Notes: generated by a model not told the origin, from the letters alone. A DNA stretch of 64,000 nucleotides from Daedaleopsis sinensis (GCA_033807695.1 CM066307.1:3162001-3226000), one strand, 5' to 3'. Numbered from the stretch's first letter, positions 1-11,133 are shown. A program made the numbers and translations.

Positions 1-197
1 TGAGGAGGAAGCCGCCATCCAGGGGCACGCTGTCGACATCGATCGTCTGCGATTCGTCGTAGACCGTGGTCTTCCCGGGTTCGGGGTAACCTGTACATGA
101 GAACGTCGTTATTTTCTGCATACTTGCAATACAAACTTCGATACTTGCCCGTGGGGATCTCGTTAAAGAGGACACGGCCGTTCTTGATTGGTGCCAT
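1..197 (-). CDS. MDR-family NAD(P)H oxidoreductase (prostaglandin reductase / zinc-type ADH-like), 5' part only
   Basis: The gene is on the minus strand and runs off the left edge, so only the N-terminal ~35 residues are present. The start ATG is at 197-195 (MAPIKNGRVLFNEIPTG). After splicing the protein continues YPEPGKTTVYDES, then a segment ending PLDGGFLL, which resembles the N-terminus of fungal leukotriene-B4-dehydrogenase-like medium-chain reductases that reduce enones or 2-alkenals with NADPH. Reading frame is kept only if the intron is 148-91, which begins GCAAGT and ends TACAG: a GC-AG intron. Exons are 197-149 and 90-1. A TATATAAG box lies about 85 bp upstream. The nucleotide-binding domain is outside the window, so substrate class is inferred from the N-terminus alone. 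Confidence 0.72.
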   Translation of the reverse strand, partial: MAPIKNGRVLFNEIPTGKYRSLYCKYAENNDVLMYRLPRTREDHGLRRIADDRCRQRAPGWRLPP

Positions 198-847
198 GTC
201 GAGGTGCGGTTGGGAGCGTTCTGGAGTACGATGTAGGATGAAGAGGAGGCCCGGGGCGTGAAAAGTTCGTGGCTAAGGCTTATATACACGCAATTGGGCT
301 CGGCCTTCTGGTACCTTCTGAGTTACCCACTTCGAATTCGAACACTCCTTTATGATGTGACCTGGAGTCGTCGCGTGTACGCTTCCGGGACGCAATCAAT
401 ATCTCGCGCCCGTCTTTGTCACGCTGCGACAGCCCGGCCACTGACAACTCCCGGATCCGGTCACTGATAGGTCCAGACTCCAGAAACTGCCGGCAAATGC
501 AGCATGCCAGTATACTGTGACCTGTCTCAACGACATCTCAGTACTGTCGGACTGATTAGAACGACGCACCCCACTGATGATGCGAAGATGCGTCTCAATT
601 GGATTGACAAAGCGATAACGACGCGTACGCTAGCGCTGGTGGCTACGAAGGTCTACAACCCGATAATGGACATTCCTACAGGCAGAAAACGATCTGTAAG
701 TAGCCTCAGCGTTGAGTACCTCGTGTGCTATCATTCGGATCGTTTCGTAAGCAGTCGCTACAGAGCCCCAAACGAATTGAAATTTGAATACTTCTACAAG
801 AGATATTGACGGTCCAAGAAATGGCACACCCACCCTCTGTTCACTGT
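198..847. other. Intergenic, no gene seen
   Basis: This 650-bp stretch lies between the start of the MDR gene and the 3' end of the DUF1295 gene. Apart from the TATA-like box at 279-286 I see nothing. Open frames here are short and resemble no known family. Confidence 0.6.
279..286 (-). promoter_or_regulatory. TATA box of the MDR oxidoreductase gene
   Basis: TATATAAG read on the minus strand, about 82 bp upstream of the ATG at 197. Placement and sequence fit a core promoter; no other motif was identified. Confidence 0.45.
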
Positions 848-2191
848 TTACTGAATCTTCTTCACGTCCGCATCTTGGCCGTACACAATCCTGTCGACCG
901 CCTCCTTCTTGCCCCGCAGCTTGAGCAGGAGGCCCCAGACGGGCGTCAGGAACGGGACGAACATCGAGACGCGCTGCTGGTACGCGGCGTACGCCTCCGG
1001 GTACTTGCTCGCCGAGATCTGCTCTGTGAACCGCGTCGACGAGAAGAAGAGCAAGCAGATCACGATCGAGGGCAGCAGCGGCCAGGGCGGTGTGATCTCA
1101 TGCAGAGAGAGCTTGGGCAGCTTCGGGTACTCGGGTGCGACCAACGGGAACAGGTTGATGATAACCTGTCATGGGCGAGCGAGAACTGGGTCAGACGAGG
1201 CGGGCTCCGACGGCTACATGGAAGAACGCACCCAGAAGCTCTGCTCGCAAAGGAAGTTGGGATGACGCGACCATGCCCACAGTCCACGCGTCACGAACCC
1301 GCGCTTGGCGTCGGCCTGCGTCCACTGGATCCGTGCGCCGGGCCAGTCGTTCTGGTTGAGGACGCCGGAGTGCTTGAACGTCTGGAACGAGTACTGCTGG
1401 TTGTCCGACACAAACTCAGCGACGAGATCCACCAGGGCGAAACCGGCGAGGAGATAGTCGGAGGTGCTCAGTTCGGAAGGCTGCTGTAGCGCGGCTATCT
1501 GGACCGGAATGGCGAGGAGGAATAGGATGACGTTTTGGATGAAGGCTGGATTCCGTGCTGTCAGTTGAGGCATCAATGAGTGCAAGCAAGCGGCGCACGG
1601 ACCTATGAAGACAAGGTTGAACACTTGGAACATGATTGGATGCATGTCTTTGCGCAGGATTTCCCAGCGGTAGTCTTCGTCCTTCCTGGATGCATGCTCA
1701 GGTCAGTCGCAGTCTATATGTAAGGTGAACGAGACTTGCAAATTGAAAAGACCGCGTCTCCAGGTGTTGTAGGATAAGCTGCGTTACTGTCAGTCGGCGA
1801 AAAACACACCGGTCCAATATGACGTACCGACACATCCAAGTGAACTGGATATTCTGTCAGTCTCTTGTGCGCAAAAAGCCAACCGAGGACTTACAATGAG
1901 ACCAAACATCAGCAGCGCCCTCGGGCTGAACTCCCGCACCACATCCGGATGAGCGACCTCCGGAACGTAAGGGAATAGGGGCAGGGGCGACTCGGTGGGC
2001 CAGAGAGGAAGAAGAGCGTAGTATGCGGTGTATATGGTCGGTATGAACGTCCACACCCTGTCCACTTGGGAGACGTTACCGGTCACCAGGCCGAGGACGA
2101 AGGCGGTAATAGTGTTGAAGATGCAGAACTTGACGGGCCATTGGAACGTCGGTGGTATGCCCTTGAAGAACACGAGGGGTGTTGGGGCCAT
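848..2191 (-). CDS. DUF1295 membrane protein (steroid 5-alpha-reductase-like superfamily)
   Basis: A minus-strand gene of at least four exons encoding a multi-pass membrane protein of about 300 residues. The start is the ATG at 2191 (MAPTPLVFFKGIPPTFQW); the open frame extends upstream only to a TTG. The N-terminal half has hydrophobic segments around FCIFNTITAFVLGLVTG and a VWTFIPTIY stretch. The diagnostic DUF1295 motif is SRHPNFLCEQSFW, the counterpart of RHPNYFGE in this superfamily of NAD(P)H-dependent sterol/lipid reductases. The last intron joins SFW to VIINLFPLVAPEYP and uses GTGCGT...GACAG. The C-terminal exon holds another membrane segment and a basic tail ending KKIQ. It is divergent from SDE2, with 388 bp between the two start codons. 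Family is clear; substrate is unknown. Confidence 0.85.
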
Positions 2192-2579
2192 CGTACGTCG
2201 GGCTGTAGACGCGTCCAGAGGCAATGTCTCGAGATGAGGGTTGGTGGAGAGGAGGACGGTGTCCTCTAGCTACTTATACCGTTATGGAAGTGGCGTCGGG
2301 AGCTGGGAAGATAGTCGTGAGTGCGCACGATCGTGAGCTGGATATCTGTGAGACATTCCTGACGTCGACCTCGTTCGCATCGCACGATTCGTACCCACCC
2401 GCGTCTATTCGCCGCTCTCGGTCCCCACATCACGTGGCCCTTTCCCGTGCTTGCCGCTGTTTGTCTCCGGTGGCGTCTCCTTCTCCTCGTCGTTCAAGTC
2501 GTTGTCCTCCTCATTGCTCACGTCCTCCTCGTTCCGAATCCTAGAACCTCGTCCTCTTCGCCTCTGACATCTCGCAGTC

Positions 2580-3500
2580 ATGTCCACCTCTCTGCTCATC
2601 TCTACGTTCTCGCCTTTCCCTACGCTCGCTCTCTCAGTGCCCACCGAATCTTCTTTTGCCGAAATCTACGAACTTCTCGCCGACCGCTATCCTTCACTCC
2701 CCCTCCATTCCGAGGCTGCTGACCTCGTCTTGACTCCGACCTCGGGTCCCGTACCTGCTCTCGAATCTCCCATATCCACCCTCCTTGACCATGATGCCGA
2801 CGCTCACAGCCTGCTCACCCTCCGGCTTGTTCCGCGGCTCCGTGGCGGCAAGGGTGGTTTCGGTTCTCAGCTGCGTGCCGCCGGTGGCCGCATGAGCAGC
2901 CAGAAGACGAGCAACAACGATTCGTGTAGGGACCTCAGCGGCAGGCGGCTCAGCACCATCAAGGAAGCCAAGAAGTGCGTACCGGCATTCTTCCTACATC
3001 CCCCGCGATGCCTTACCATATTGCCCTCATAGACTGGCGGAGTACATCGAGAGCGAGCCCTTGCGCAAGAAGGCGCAGCAGGAGGCACAGAGGGCGAAGC
3101 TCGAGGCCCTCGAGAAGAAGCTCGGTATCACTCCCGGTGCCTCCTCTTCCGAATCGGTTGCTGGCAAGAAGCATCGTCTTGAGGATACCGAGTACATCGA
3201 GCAGAGCAGGGAGATCGTAGACAACGTCAAGAGTGCGGTCTCAGTTGGTGAGTCGCGCAGCCGCTCGATCGCCTCTGCGGTCGCTCATCTGCCATTCATC
3301 TAGCTATGCTGAAGAAGAAGAAGAAGGCAAAGACCAACCCCGCTGAAGCGTCTTCTAGTGCAGCACCTTCCACAGGAGCAGCAGTTGCCGACAAGGCTCT
3401 CGAATCCGCTGCGGCTGTCGCCGAGAAGGTGCTCGAGTCCTCAGCAACAGTCCCGGTCATTGTGGCTGCTGCCGCGGCGGTTGGTGTCGCTAGTGCTTGA
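2580..3500 (+). CDS. SDE2: SDE2 (ubiquitin-like-processed splicing / genome-stability factor)
   Basis: Three exons (2580-2974, 3033-3247, 3304-3500) separated by 58- and 56-bp introns encode about 270 residues. An N-terminal ubiquitin-like region ends at [10 protein letters not shown], followed directly by [15 protein letters not shown]. This GG~KGG junction is the site at which Sde2 proteins are cleaved by deubiquitinases, leaving a Lys-initiated C-terminal product that joins the spliceosome in fission yeast and acts at replication forks in animals. The next block ([17 protein letters not shown], then LAEYIE) is the conserved Sde2 core, followed by a coiled-coil ([21 protein letters not shown]). 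The tail is Ala/Ser-rich with a KKKKK patch. Processing itself is inferred from the family. Confidence 0.93.
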
Positions 3501-4146
3501 TCCATAGGTGTCGTGTGTTCCATGATTGCCAAGCTATATGTATGCGCTCAGAGCCTTGTAACGCACAACATGGTGGTCGGTGTTCGATAATCCACAAATG
3601 GAGAAGCGCTGTCACGAGGGCCTAACTGTTGCGTGCTGGGTCCCCCCAAATTTTTCTCCGGAAATACATCTCTTTCAACATAGACCATCATTCAACGTTT
3701 AACGTTTAACGTCCAACGTTTAACTCTCCGTCAAGGTTTGTGTCCCGGTACCCCTGTGCCGCAGTATAGCTTCATGCAGATCGAGAACAGCCTGCGAGAT
3801 ACTCGCCGCTCGACTACTATCCGGTGCATTTCACATTATACTTGGGTACGTATACATATCGAGGGGTATGTGTGCAAGTCCATCCGGTTCCGCGGGTCCT
3901 GCGGCTTCTATTACCCCAGACGTGCATATGATAGGTGGGTCGCCGCGACGGGGCGACGCGGTATAAATCCGAATTGCGTGCACGCACATGCATGTCAGCC
4001 ACGGCCCATGTCATAACAAACATCGAGAGCGCGGATTCGGCAAGCGTGCGTGCGACACGATCCCGACCCAGGACGTTCGCATGTGCGTGCGTGTCGTTGC
4101 AGGGTGGGGTGTCCTAGACTCCTACTTCTGGACCGGATCCCGCTTG
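3501..4146. other. Intergenic between convergent SDE2 and MFS genes
   Basis: No gene is seen in these 646 bp between two 3' ends. The only structure noticed is a short tandem repeat of a GTTTAAC-like heptamer near 3690-3724. Open frames in this region have no family resemblance. Confidence 0.55.
3690..3724. repeat. Short tandem repeat of a TTTAACG-like heptamer
   Basis: Four imperfect units of about 7 bp (CAACGTTTAACGTTTAACGT, then CCAACGTTTAAC) lie just downstream of SDE2. The array is too short to be telomeric and no function is proposed. Confidence 0.6.
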
Positions 4147-7100
4147 TCAGCGTACCTGCTCGCGCGTCGGATGCGCTCCCCGTACTTCCAGAGCAGGAAC
4201 GGTCTGCAACGCCAACGCAAAAAGTCCGTCAGTCAGCCACACCTGTCGCCAGCATAACAATGGATCGGACGCACGAGGGGATGCCGACCACGATCGCGAA
4301 GCATGCGAGGATGGTGTCGCCCTTGCCATACCCGAGCGCGTTGTACATCGCGGGCGCGAACAGCGGGAAGCCGAAGCCCGCGAGCGAGCGCAGGAACGTC
4401 ACCGCGGCGAGCGCTGTACACGCACGGAGTCAGTGTCACCGCCAGGTGGTCCAAGCTACACGTATATGGGTACGTGTACGGGTATGGCGGAGGACTCACC
4501 GGAGGCGGCGTGCAGCGTGAAGCAGTCAATCACGTACGTCTGGATCGACTGGAAATTGAGGATCGTGCCCGCGCCGACGAGCGCGATGCCGATGTCGGGC
4601 GCGATCCAGTGGACGTCCGCGCGCGCGGTCCACCCGGTGATGAACAGGCCGACCGGCAGGAGGATGGACCCAGGCACCATCGACGCTGTGTGGCGTGCAT
4701 GTGCATGTGGAGAGGATCCAAAGCTGGTTAGCATTCGCCTCCTGCGATGGCCCGGGAGAGAGGTACGCACGCAGTCGATACTCGGGCCGTCCAGCGCCGC
4801 CGTTCCGCTCGGAGAAGTACTTGTAGATCCTGTCGAGCATGCGTGCGTTGAGCTGGGAGGCCCCTGTGAGGCCTACCCCGAGTGCAAAGTAGTGCAGGCC
4901 GGCGATGCCGACTTCCTGGTGATACGTGCCTTCGAAGATGCTCGGGATCGTGGTCAGGAACACTGCAATACGCCGTGAGTGCTTGTGTGTGCGCGCACGG
5001 AAGTCGGCTTACGGTACAGCGTCCCGTAGAGGAAGGCCATGTATATGCCGAGGAGCTGGACGATGGGCTCGCGCGCGAACAGCACGAACGGGCGGACGAG
5101 TGCTTTCGCCACGATGTGCTTCCAGCTGGGAGAGTAGGAGATGCGGTCAGCGTGTGCGCAGGGTCGTCGACCCCAATCGCATAAGCAAGACTAACTGTCT
5201 GTCTGCACCGTCAAAAACGGTCCGAATCTCGCGGGGGGCGCCCTTCTCCGCGTCCGCGCTCTTTCGCATCCGCGCCGCTTTCCTCTCGAGCAGCACCGGC
5301 GGGAATGCTGCGAGAACAGTGAGCGTCGAGCAGAGGCCACAGCAGTGCACACTGGTACTGACTTTCTTTCAAGAAGAAAAAGCCGAAGCATTGGATGATG
5401 GCATCCACTATTGTCGTCGACCAGAACTGGGGGATCACGATGTCAGCGAGGACCCTTATTATTGGGAGAACGAACGCGGGATACTCACAACCCAGCGCCA
5501 TGTAGACCTCTGCGCTATCCACGCACCACAGGTGGGTCCTATGACGGGTCCGAGGAGCGGCGCCAACGAGTAGATAGCGATCGCCTGTCCTCGTTCCTCC
5601 GGTCTGAAGAGGTCGCCCAGCACGCCTCCACCAATCTACGAACGAGTCTGCCAGTCAGCGCGGTGGTTCTTGAACTCTTGCGTGAGTCACGAGACCACGT
5701 TCGGAGCCATGACACGTACGGATAATGGTGCGCTGCCGCCGAGCCCGGCGAGAAAGCGGAAGGCGATCAACTGGGCCTCGTTCTGGGCGAAGCCGCAGCC
5801 TAAATTCCAAGCTAAGACATTGGACGAAGCGTCAGCGTGTGTTTGTGTTATTCCCGGGCGGGGCACTCGAAGCTTCAAGAACATACCAAGGTACCACAAG
5901 TTCGCGAGCTGCAACACTCTTGACCGCCCGTAGAGCTCGCTCAAAGGACCGAGAACCAACGGACCGAGTGCTGTGGTCAAAGACAAAACGTAAGCGGATA
6001 TACCTTGGCGACCACCATCGTGGGTGGAAAGTCTGACGCACCATATGCGGCGACGAAAATGGATGTGAGCAGCGCAATGACGCTGCTGCTGGTGATCCCG
6101 AACTCCCGGGCGATCTGCGCGCTGGCGGGGGCCATCATGGAGGACGACACGGGGCTGATGAACGTGAACGCGGAGACGATGGCAGTCGCCGCCCATTTCT
6201 TCTTGAATGCCCAGCTGCAGCAATAGAAAGATAGGTACGCGCGCGTTTGCGTACACAGACGATCATCAGCTTCAACTTCCGGGTGAGCGACACGAGTCAC
6301 GACGTGCAAGGGCCAGACTCAAAATCAATGGCTCAAGGGGGACCTGTTGGTCTGTGACAGGCCGCAGCACACAAACTAAGACCGTCAAGACACTTTCCGG
6401 CCGTTTACTTGTTCAGTCTCCCTCTCACAGGCTGAGAAACCGTCTTACAACGATTCCAGTGCTTGTAGATCTCTCAGAAATCGGCTGGAATTTGTCATGA
6501 ACCAACCGATTTCCCAAAGGCTTCCGGGCCCTTGAACTCGGCCATTGTACGTCGTGCGAGACACGACATGCAATGTCCAAACTCAACGGTTCGGAAATTG
6601 AGGAGAAATTGGGTTGCAAGTGAGACATTCCGGCCAGATATGTCATAAGGCAGGAAAGTTATCAATTTCGAAGGATCTCTGGGCTTTTGAATGGGTGGTT
6701 GGAAAGGGAACGTAGGGGAACTGGAAAGTGTTTTGGCAATCGCCCGACAGTCTTCGTGTCCTATTGCACAACGTAGCAGACTTTGGTCGGTGTCAGGATA
6801 CAAGCCGGATACGAAGACCGTCAAGACACTTTCCGGTCAAAGTTGTGCCCAGTTGCCTGTCGAGCCTCCCACTCACTGGCTAAGAAACCGTCCCAAAACG
6901 ACGAACTCCGAGTCCTCGCAGATCTCATAGAAATCAGCCGGTATGTCTCCAACCGATGTCCCAAAGATTTCCGGACCCTTGAAATCGCCCATTACACGTC
7001 GTGAGAGGGAGACTGTTGCTTACTTCTTCGGGTTCTGGGGGTCGTCCGGCCCCTCCCAATCCACGATGACGACATCCTCGTCCGTGGTTGATCTGGTGGA

Positions 7101-7283
7101 CTCCTCTTCCCGAGTGCGTTCGCCTTTCTCGAAGTAGTTATGTGGCTTTGGGGGGTTAGACTCAGCTAGTGGTGTAGAGCTAGTCTCTACGGGCTTCGAG
7201 ATGCCCGGCTCTTCATGCACAGTCGGACTTGCAGAGGGCGCGACAGACGTCGGTAGTCTGTGAGCGGTGTCGATGGCGGTCAT
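4147..7283 (-). CDS. MFS transporter, DHA1 drug:H+ antiporter / polyamine (Tpo1-like) type
   Basis: An intron-rich minus-strand gene for a 12-TM major facilitator of about 530 residues. Exon 1 is 7283-7024 (hydrophilic N-terminus ending DWEGPDDPQNPK). Exon 2 starts at 6214 and gives PKNWAFKKKW, the usual entry to TM1 in this family. Exon 3 starts at 5970 (ALGPLVLGPLSELYGRSRVL), containing the MFS signature loop. Later pieces include AWNLGCGFAQNEAQLIAFRF, FLAGLGGSAPLS, IGGGVLGDLFRPEERGQAIA, TCGAWIAQRSTWRWV, a basic central loop, FAREPIVQLLGIYMAFLYGT and FNLGYGKG-like TM11-12 sequence. The last short exon ends FLLWKYGERIRREQVR. Family members export drugs, polyamines or toxins at the plasma membrane. 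Intron 1 (7023-6215, 809 bp) is swollen by two MITEs; all other introns are short. The substrate cannot be told from sequence. Confidence 0.9.
6298..6556 (-). mobile_element. MITE copy B (short), in MFS intron 1
   Basis: A 259-bp copy of the same repeat family as copies A and C. Its ends are inverted (CACGACGTGCAAGGGCC at one end, GGCCATTGTACGTCGTG at the other). It lies 5 bp from copy A and shares with it the blocks reading AGACGGTTTCTCAGCC and GGAAAGTGTCTTGACGGTCT on the minus strand. It is shorter than copies A and C and lacks matching 3-bp flanks (AGT versus CGA on the plus strand), so it looks internally deleted or joined by rearrangement. Confidence 0.7.
6562..7003 (-). mobile_element. 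MITE copy A (full length), in MFS intron 1
   Basis: A 442-bp non-coding element with terminal inverted repeats of about 17 bp (CACGACATGCAATGTCC on the left; GCCCATTACACGTCGTG on the right, plus strand). It is flanked on both sides by AGA (6559-6561 and 7004-7006), a 3-bp target duplication. Ends beginning CAC with a 3-bp duplication fit a CACTA/EnSpm-derived MITE, which is an inference. It sits wholly inside intron 1 of the MFS gene, in the same orientation relative to transcription as copy C in the methyltransferase gene. Confidence 0.8.
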
Positions 7284-7766
7284 GAGAGTGCCGTGAGGGG
7301 ACGTGACGGTGAGCGTGCTGGGGGATGGGGGCCCGGGGCCGCGGTGGTGTGATATATATGTTCGAGGCCGACGCGCGCGGCGTCATGGGAAGGACGATAG
7401 TCAGCATACCAGGTGTAAACGAGCCCCGCACTGTTCTCCGGACAGCTGCCGTCCTCAAATACAACAGAAATAGTCCTGCCGCCTCAATGGCGCCTCAATC
7501 CGGTCGGCACACAACTCCATCTCCGTATAAAGCCGACATCTCACTGGGCGCTTAGAGCTCGGCCCGCACGTCCACAAGGTCTGACGAGATCTTCGCCGTT
7601 TAACTTTATGTCTGTGACTTCGAAAGGCTCAAGTTATCAACTCCTCGGTGATATGTATCGGGCGCATGCACCACCATCGACTGTCTACGACGGACGCAAT
7701 CTTCATTTCATATTCAAGATAGCAACCGGTTGCGCACAAGTGGTACATAAGATCTAGAGCCGCGCT
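7284..7766. other. Intergenic, no gene seen
   Basis: A 483-bp gap between the MFS start and the 3' end of the aldehyde dehydrogenase gene, apart from the TATA-like box at 7352. It must hold the MFS promoter and the ALDH terminator region. Confidence 0.5.
7352..7359 (-). promoter_or_regulatory. TATA box of the MFS transporter gene
   Basis: An ATATATAT stretch about 70 bp upstream of the ATG at 7283, in a suitable position for a core promoter. No pump-specific regulator site was recognised. Confidence 0.35.
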
Positions 7767-10014
7767 TCACAAACTCTTGTTACGCACTATTGACTGCACG
7801 ACCGTCCACGCAGCCAGCCCATGCTTCGAGCTCTCCACACCAACTCCGGAGTGCTTGACAAATATATCCGTCAGACATGCCCACCGATATGCAATTTCAA
7901 TCGCAGCACCGACTCACTTTCATGCCTTGCATAGGCTGCCAGCGTCGGCCCCGCGATAAGTATAGCATGTCACCCAGTCAGCCGCATACCACCAACAGCA
8001 ACTGCCGTCACCGCCCCAAGTGACTCCGGAGTCGAGAGCAGAACCCAGAGACTCACCAGCTCGCCGCCGACCGCGCCCCATTCGTTCATCCACACTGGCC
8101 ACACCCAGACGCATCGGTCAAAGAGCCCCGCTGCTCGATGCGATACCAGCACTCACCCATGCCGGTACACAGTCCGTCGCCCATGCGCTCCATGCGGGCG
8201 CCGTCGTGCCCCCAGATCGACGCCCCAAGCCCGTACTCGGAGTCGTCTGCGAGGCGGAAGTCAACACTTCAGCACTGACGAACCGAACTCGGCCAAGGAG
8301 AGAGGGGACAGGGCGGATGTGCGAAGCGACTCACTCGCGCGCCGAACCACGTCTTCGTCGTCGCTCCATCTCAGCAGGGGCACGATCGGCCCAAACTCTG
8401 TCGCCAATCCGGGTGTGGGTGTGTGTGAGCGCTATGGGGGCGCTGACTGCCTGGCACTAGTACTCACGTTCTTCGCGGACGACCCGCGCGTCGTCCGGCG
8501 GGTTGTCGACGATCGTCAGCGGGATGAAGTATCCATTCGAGTCCGCCGGAGTGTCACCCTCGTACGCGATTTTGTATCCCTTCTCCTTGCACTCTGCCAG
8601 GATGCCCCTACATACGTATACGGCGCACCGTCACCGCCATCGCCGTCAGTCAGACCGCAACCTCAGACGCGTCGCAAAGGGGAGGATGGGGATGAGGGGG
8701 AGAAGGGAGGGGCACGCACCGCAGCCGCTCGTACTGCCGTGCGTTCTGCACTGGGCCGAGCTTGACCTCGGGGTCGCGCGGGTTCCCGGCCTTGACCTCC
8801 CTGGCACGCGCGACGAGCGCATCCCGCACCGCGTCGTACACCGCGTCGTGTACGTACACACGCTTCATCTGGAAGCACGTCTGCCCGGCGTTGCTCACCG
8901 CGCCCAGTAGGATGCGTCTGCGATGCGACAGAGATGGGATGAGGATGCACCGTGCCCGGCGAGCGGTAACCTCTGTCAACGAACGAAGGAACGGGAAAGG
9001 GAAGGAAAGGGCAGCGGGCGCACGTACTGGGCCATCTCCTCGGGCGCGACGTCGTCGAGCACGATGCACGGGTCGTTCCCGCCGAGCTCGAGCGTGACGC
9101 TTTTTAGCTCGTCCGCCGCGGCGCGCATTACCGCCTTGCCCGCCGCCGTGGAGCCCGTCATTGACACGCGCGGGATCCGCGGGTGCTGCACGATCCACTC
9201 GCCGCTGCGGACAGAGTGTGGGTGATCAGAGCGGATGGGAGAGAGAGCTGGAAGACCTACACCTCATTCCCGCCGTGGAGGACGGAGAGCACGCCCGGGG
9301 GGACGAACGGCTGACAGACCTCGACAAACCGCGCGACGGTGCAGGGCGCGGTCGGTGGGGACTTGATGATCAGGCAGTTGCCCGCGAGGAGCGCCTGGCC
9401 CATCTTGATGATCGTCAGTACCAGCGGGAAGCTACACGGTGGAGGACGAGGTATCTCGCCGTTAGCGGCTGTTTGTAGGTATAGCGCGGGCAGCCTGGAG
9501 AGCTTACTTGAACGGGGTGATGGCTCCGCACTGTAAATCGAGAACGTCGATCAGCCAAGGTGTTTCTGCACCGAGACCCGTGGCATGCAGTTCACGGGGA
9601 CTATGCACTCACCACGCCGTACGGCCGGAACCGGTTCTTGACGACCCTCTGCGCGTCCTCGGAGACGATCTCGTCCTCGAGCCGCTCCCGCGCGAACGCC
9701 CGCAGGTACTGCGGCGCCAGACTCACCTCGAAGATACTGGCAAACGCACACTCCAAGTCAGCACGCGACCAGATGGCAGACGCAGAAACGGGGAAACCCC
9801 CGACGCACGCGCTCGTCTGGTCCTTCCCGACCTCCTCCATCACGAGCGGGACAAAGTGCGTCGCGGGCGCAGGCGCGGCGGCGGACGCGACTTTCTTGCC
9901 GTCGATGATGTGTGCGCTATGTGCGGGGTTTCAGTAGTGTTTTCGGTGCCACGGCTGGGGGACGACGTAGGAAGCTACTCACAAGCCGTCCGTGAATGAT
10001 AGCGGAGAGACCAT
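7767..10014 (-). CDS. Aldehyde dehydrogenase (NAD(P)+), lacking ~60 N-terminal-domain residues
   Basis: Minus strand, about ten exons, roughly 430 residues against about 480-490 usual. The start at 10014 gives MVSPLSFTDG, then FAHIIDGKKVASAAAPAPAT. The next residues are HFVPLVMEEVGKDQTSA, spliced to IFEVSLAPQYLRAF. Relatives have some 60 residues between the IIDGK strand and the LxMExGK helix, including the NPAT motif; here they are absent. The rest is intact: cofactor-site GAITPFNFPLVL, MTGSTAAGK, catalytic Glu in LELGGNDP, catalytic Cys in NAGQTCFQMKR, FGPIVPLLRWSDEDDVVRRA, VWMNEWGAVGGELPMQGMK, then HSGVGVESSKHGL. The last exon ends KSL at 7767. Activity is doubtful because of the gap. A TATATAAG box lies 120 bp upstream. 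Confidence 0.82.
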
Positions 10015-10133
10015 CTCGACTCAAAGGTCTGTCTGTTAGGGTGGGTAGGTATGAGGGAGATGAGGCGTAGAGAATGCCCTGGGCGTGCTGAGAGTCGCTA
10101 GCGCAAACGCGGATAGTTCTGCGGTGTGCGTTC

Positions 10134-10141
10134 CTTATATA
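10134..10141 (-). promoter_or_regulatory. TATA box of the aldehyde dehydrogenase gene
   Basis: TATATAAG on the minus strand, about 120 bp upstream of the ATG at 10014. Confidence 0.45.
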
Positions 10142-11133
10142 CATGGTGTGATAGCTGAGGCTAGCTCTAACACAAACTCCGGACATGGGACACGGTGGCG
10201 GACACGTTACCGAGCATGTGGACGAGGGGAGACCTATAGGGGAGTACTTATGCCTGCGCACCGCGGTTGGCTATAGCCTATAGGGATCACGTCGAAGGAT
10301 TGCAGCCACTTAACTCTGCACAAACGCGCTGTCGGCTGCAGCCTGCAGGCGATTGCAGCCTCACAGACGGTCACGCACGGTGGGGAGATCTGAGGGTCGG
10401 AGGTAAGCGCACACGGGAATTGGGCGGAGGGAGCTTGGGGGACGTACGCAGCCGATGGAAGCCTTGGCGTGCCCCCGCGGCGTCCCACTATGGGCAGGTG
10501 GGGACTGGTACTGCTCCCGCTGGAAGTGGCGCGTGAGATGCTGCGTCGAGCGCGACGCGAAGGTGCGTACCGCGCATGTGGACTGGTTTCGCGCCAGTAC
10601 TGACCCGTCGGACTTGACGATTTGAACTGAACTAGGGGATCCTTGATGAGAAGCCCGACTGGGCGGAGTGAGGTCCGATAGACTCTGTTTTAGGAGCCTT
10701 GTCGTGTCTGTCGTTGTAAGTGAACGTCGATGAAGAGGCACTCGCCAAGAACGGTCAGACGCGTACGTCGACATTAATTGTAGCCACTGAAAGTTTAGTA
10801 GCCCGGTGTCCGCACAGATACGCAGCCTCATGAAATACAATAGCCTGAAAACTGGGTTAGCGCAATTCGATGACGGCGTAGCAGAGCGTGCGTCTCACAA
10901 CACTACTATGCCCGGTCAGTACTTGTGTGAGTAAGCGGCGTGTACGAGTACCTGAAGGCTGTAAGTATACTTTCTGCAACTGGCAAGGGTTTCATGTTTA
11001 GACCTAAACCTTCCTAATTCCAGTTGCGTGGGCCGCGCTCTTGGCGAAGGTTCCGTACCAGAAGGTCCCGACTGTTTGATTCTAAGTAGTGAGCGCATAC
11101 AAGCGCATATACACTCTGGTTCGGCCTTCAAGC

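Noticed and set aside
3690..3724. Interstitial telomere repeat
   Set aside because: The unit is a TTTAACG-like heptamer, not TTAGGG, and only about four copies exist.
10361..10840. 159-codon minus-strand open frame in the 1.5-kb gap
   Set aside because: It shows no family resemblance and no plausible introns or partner exons, unlike every real gene here.
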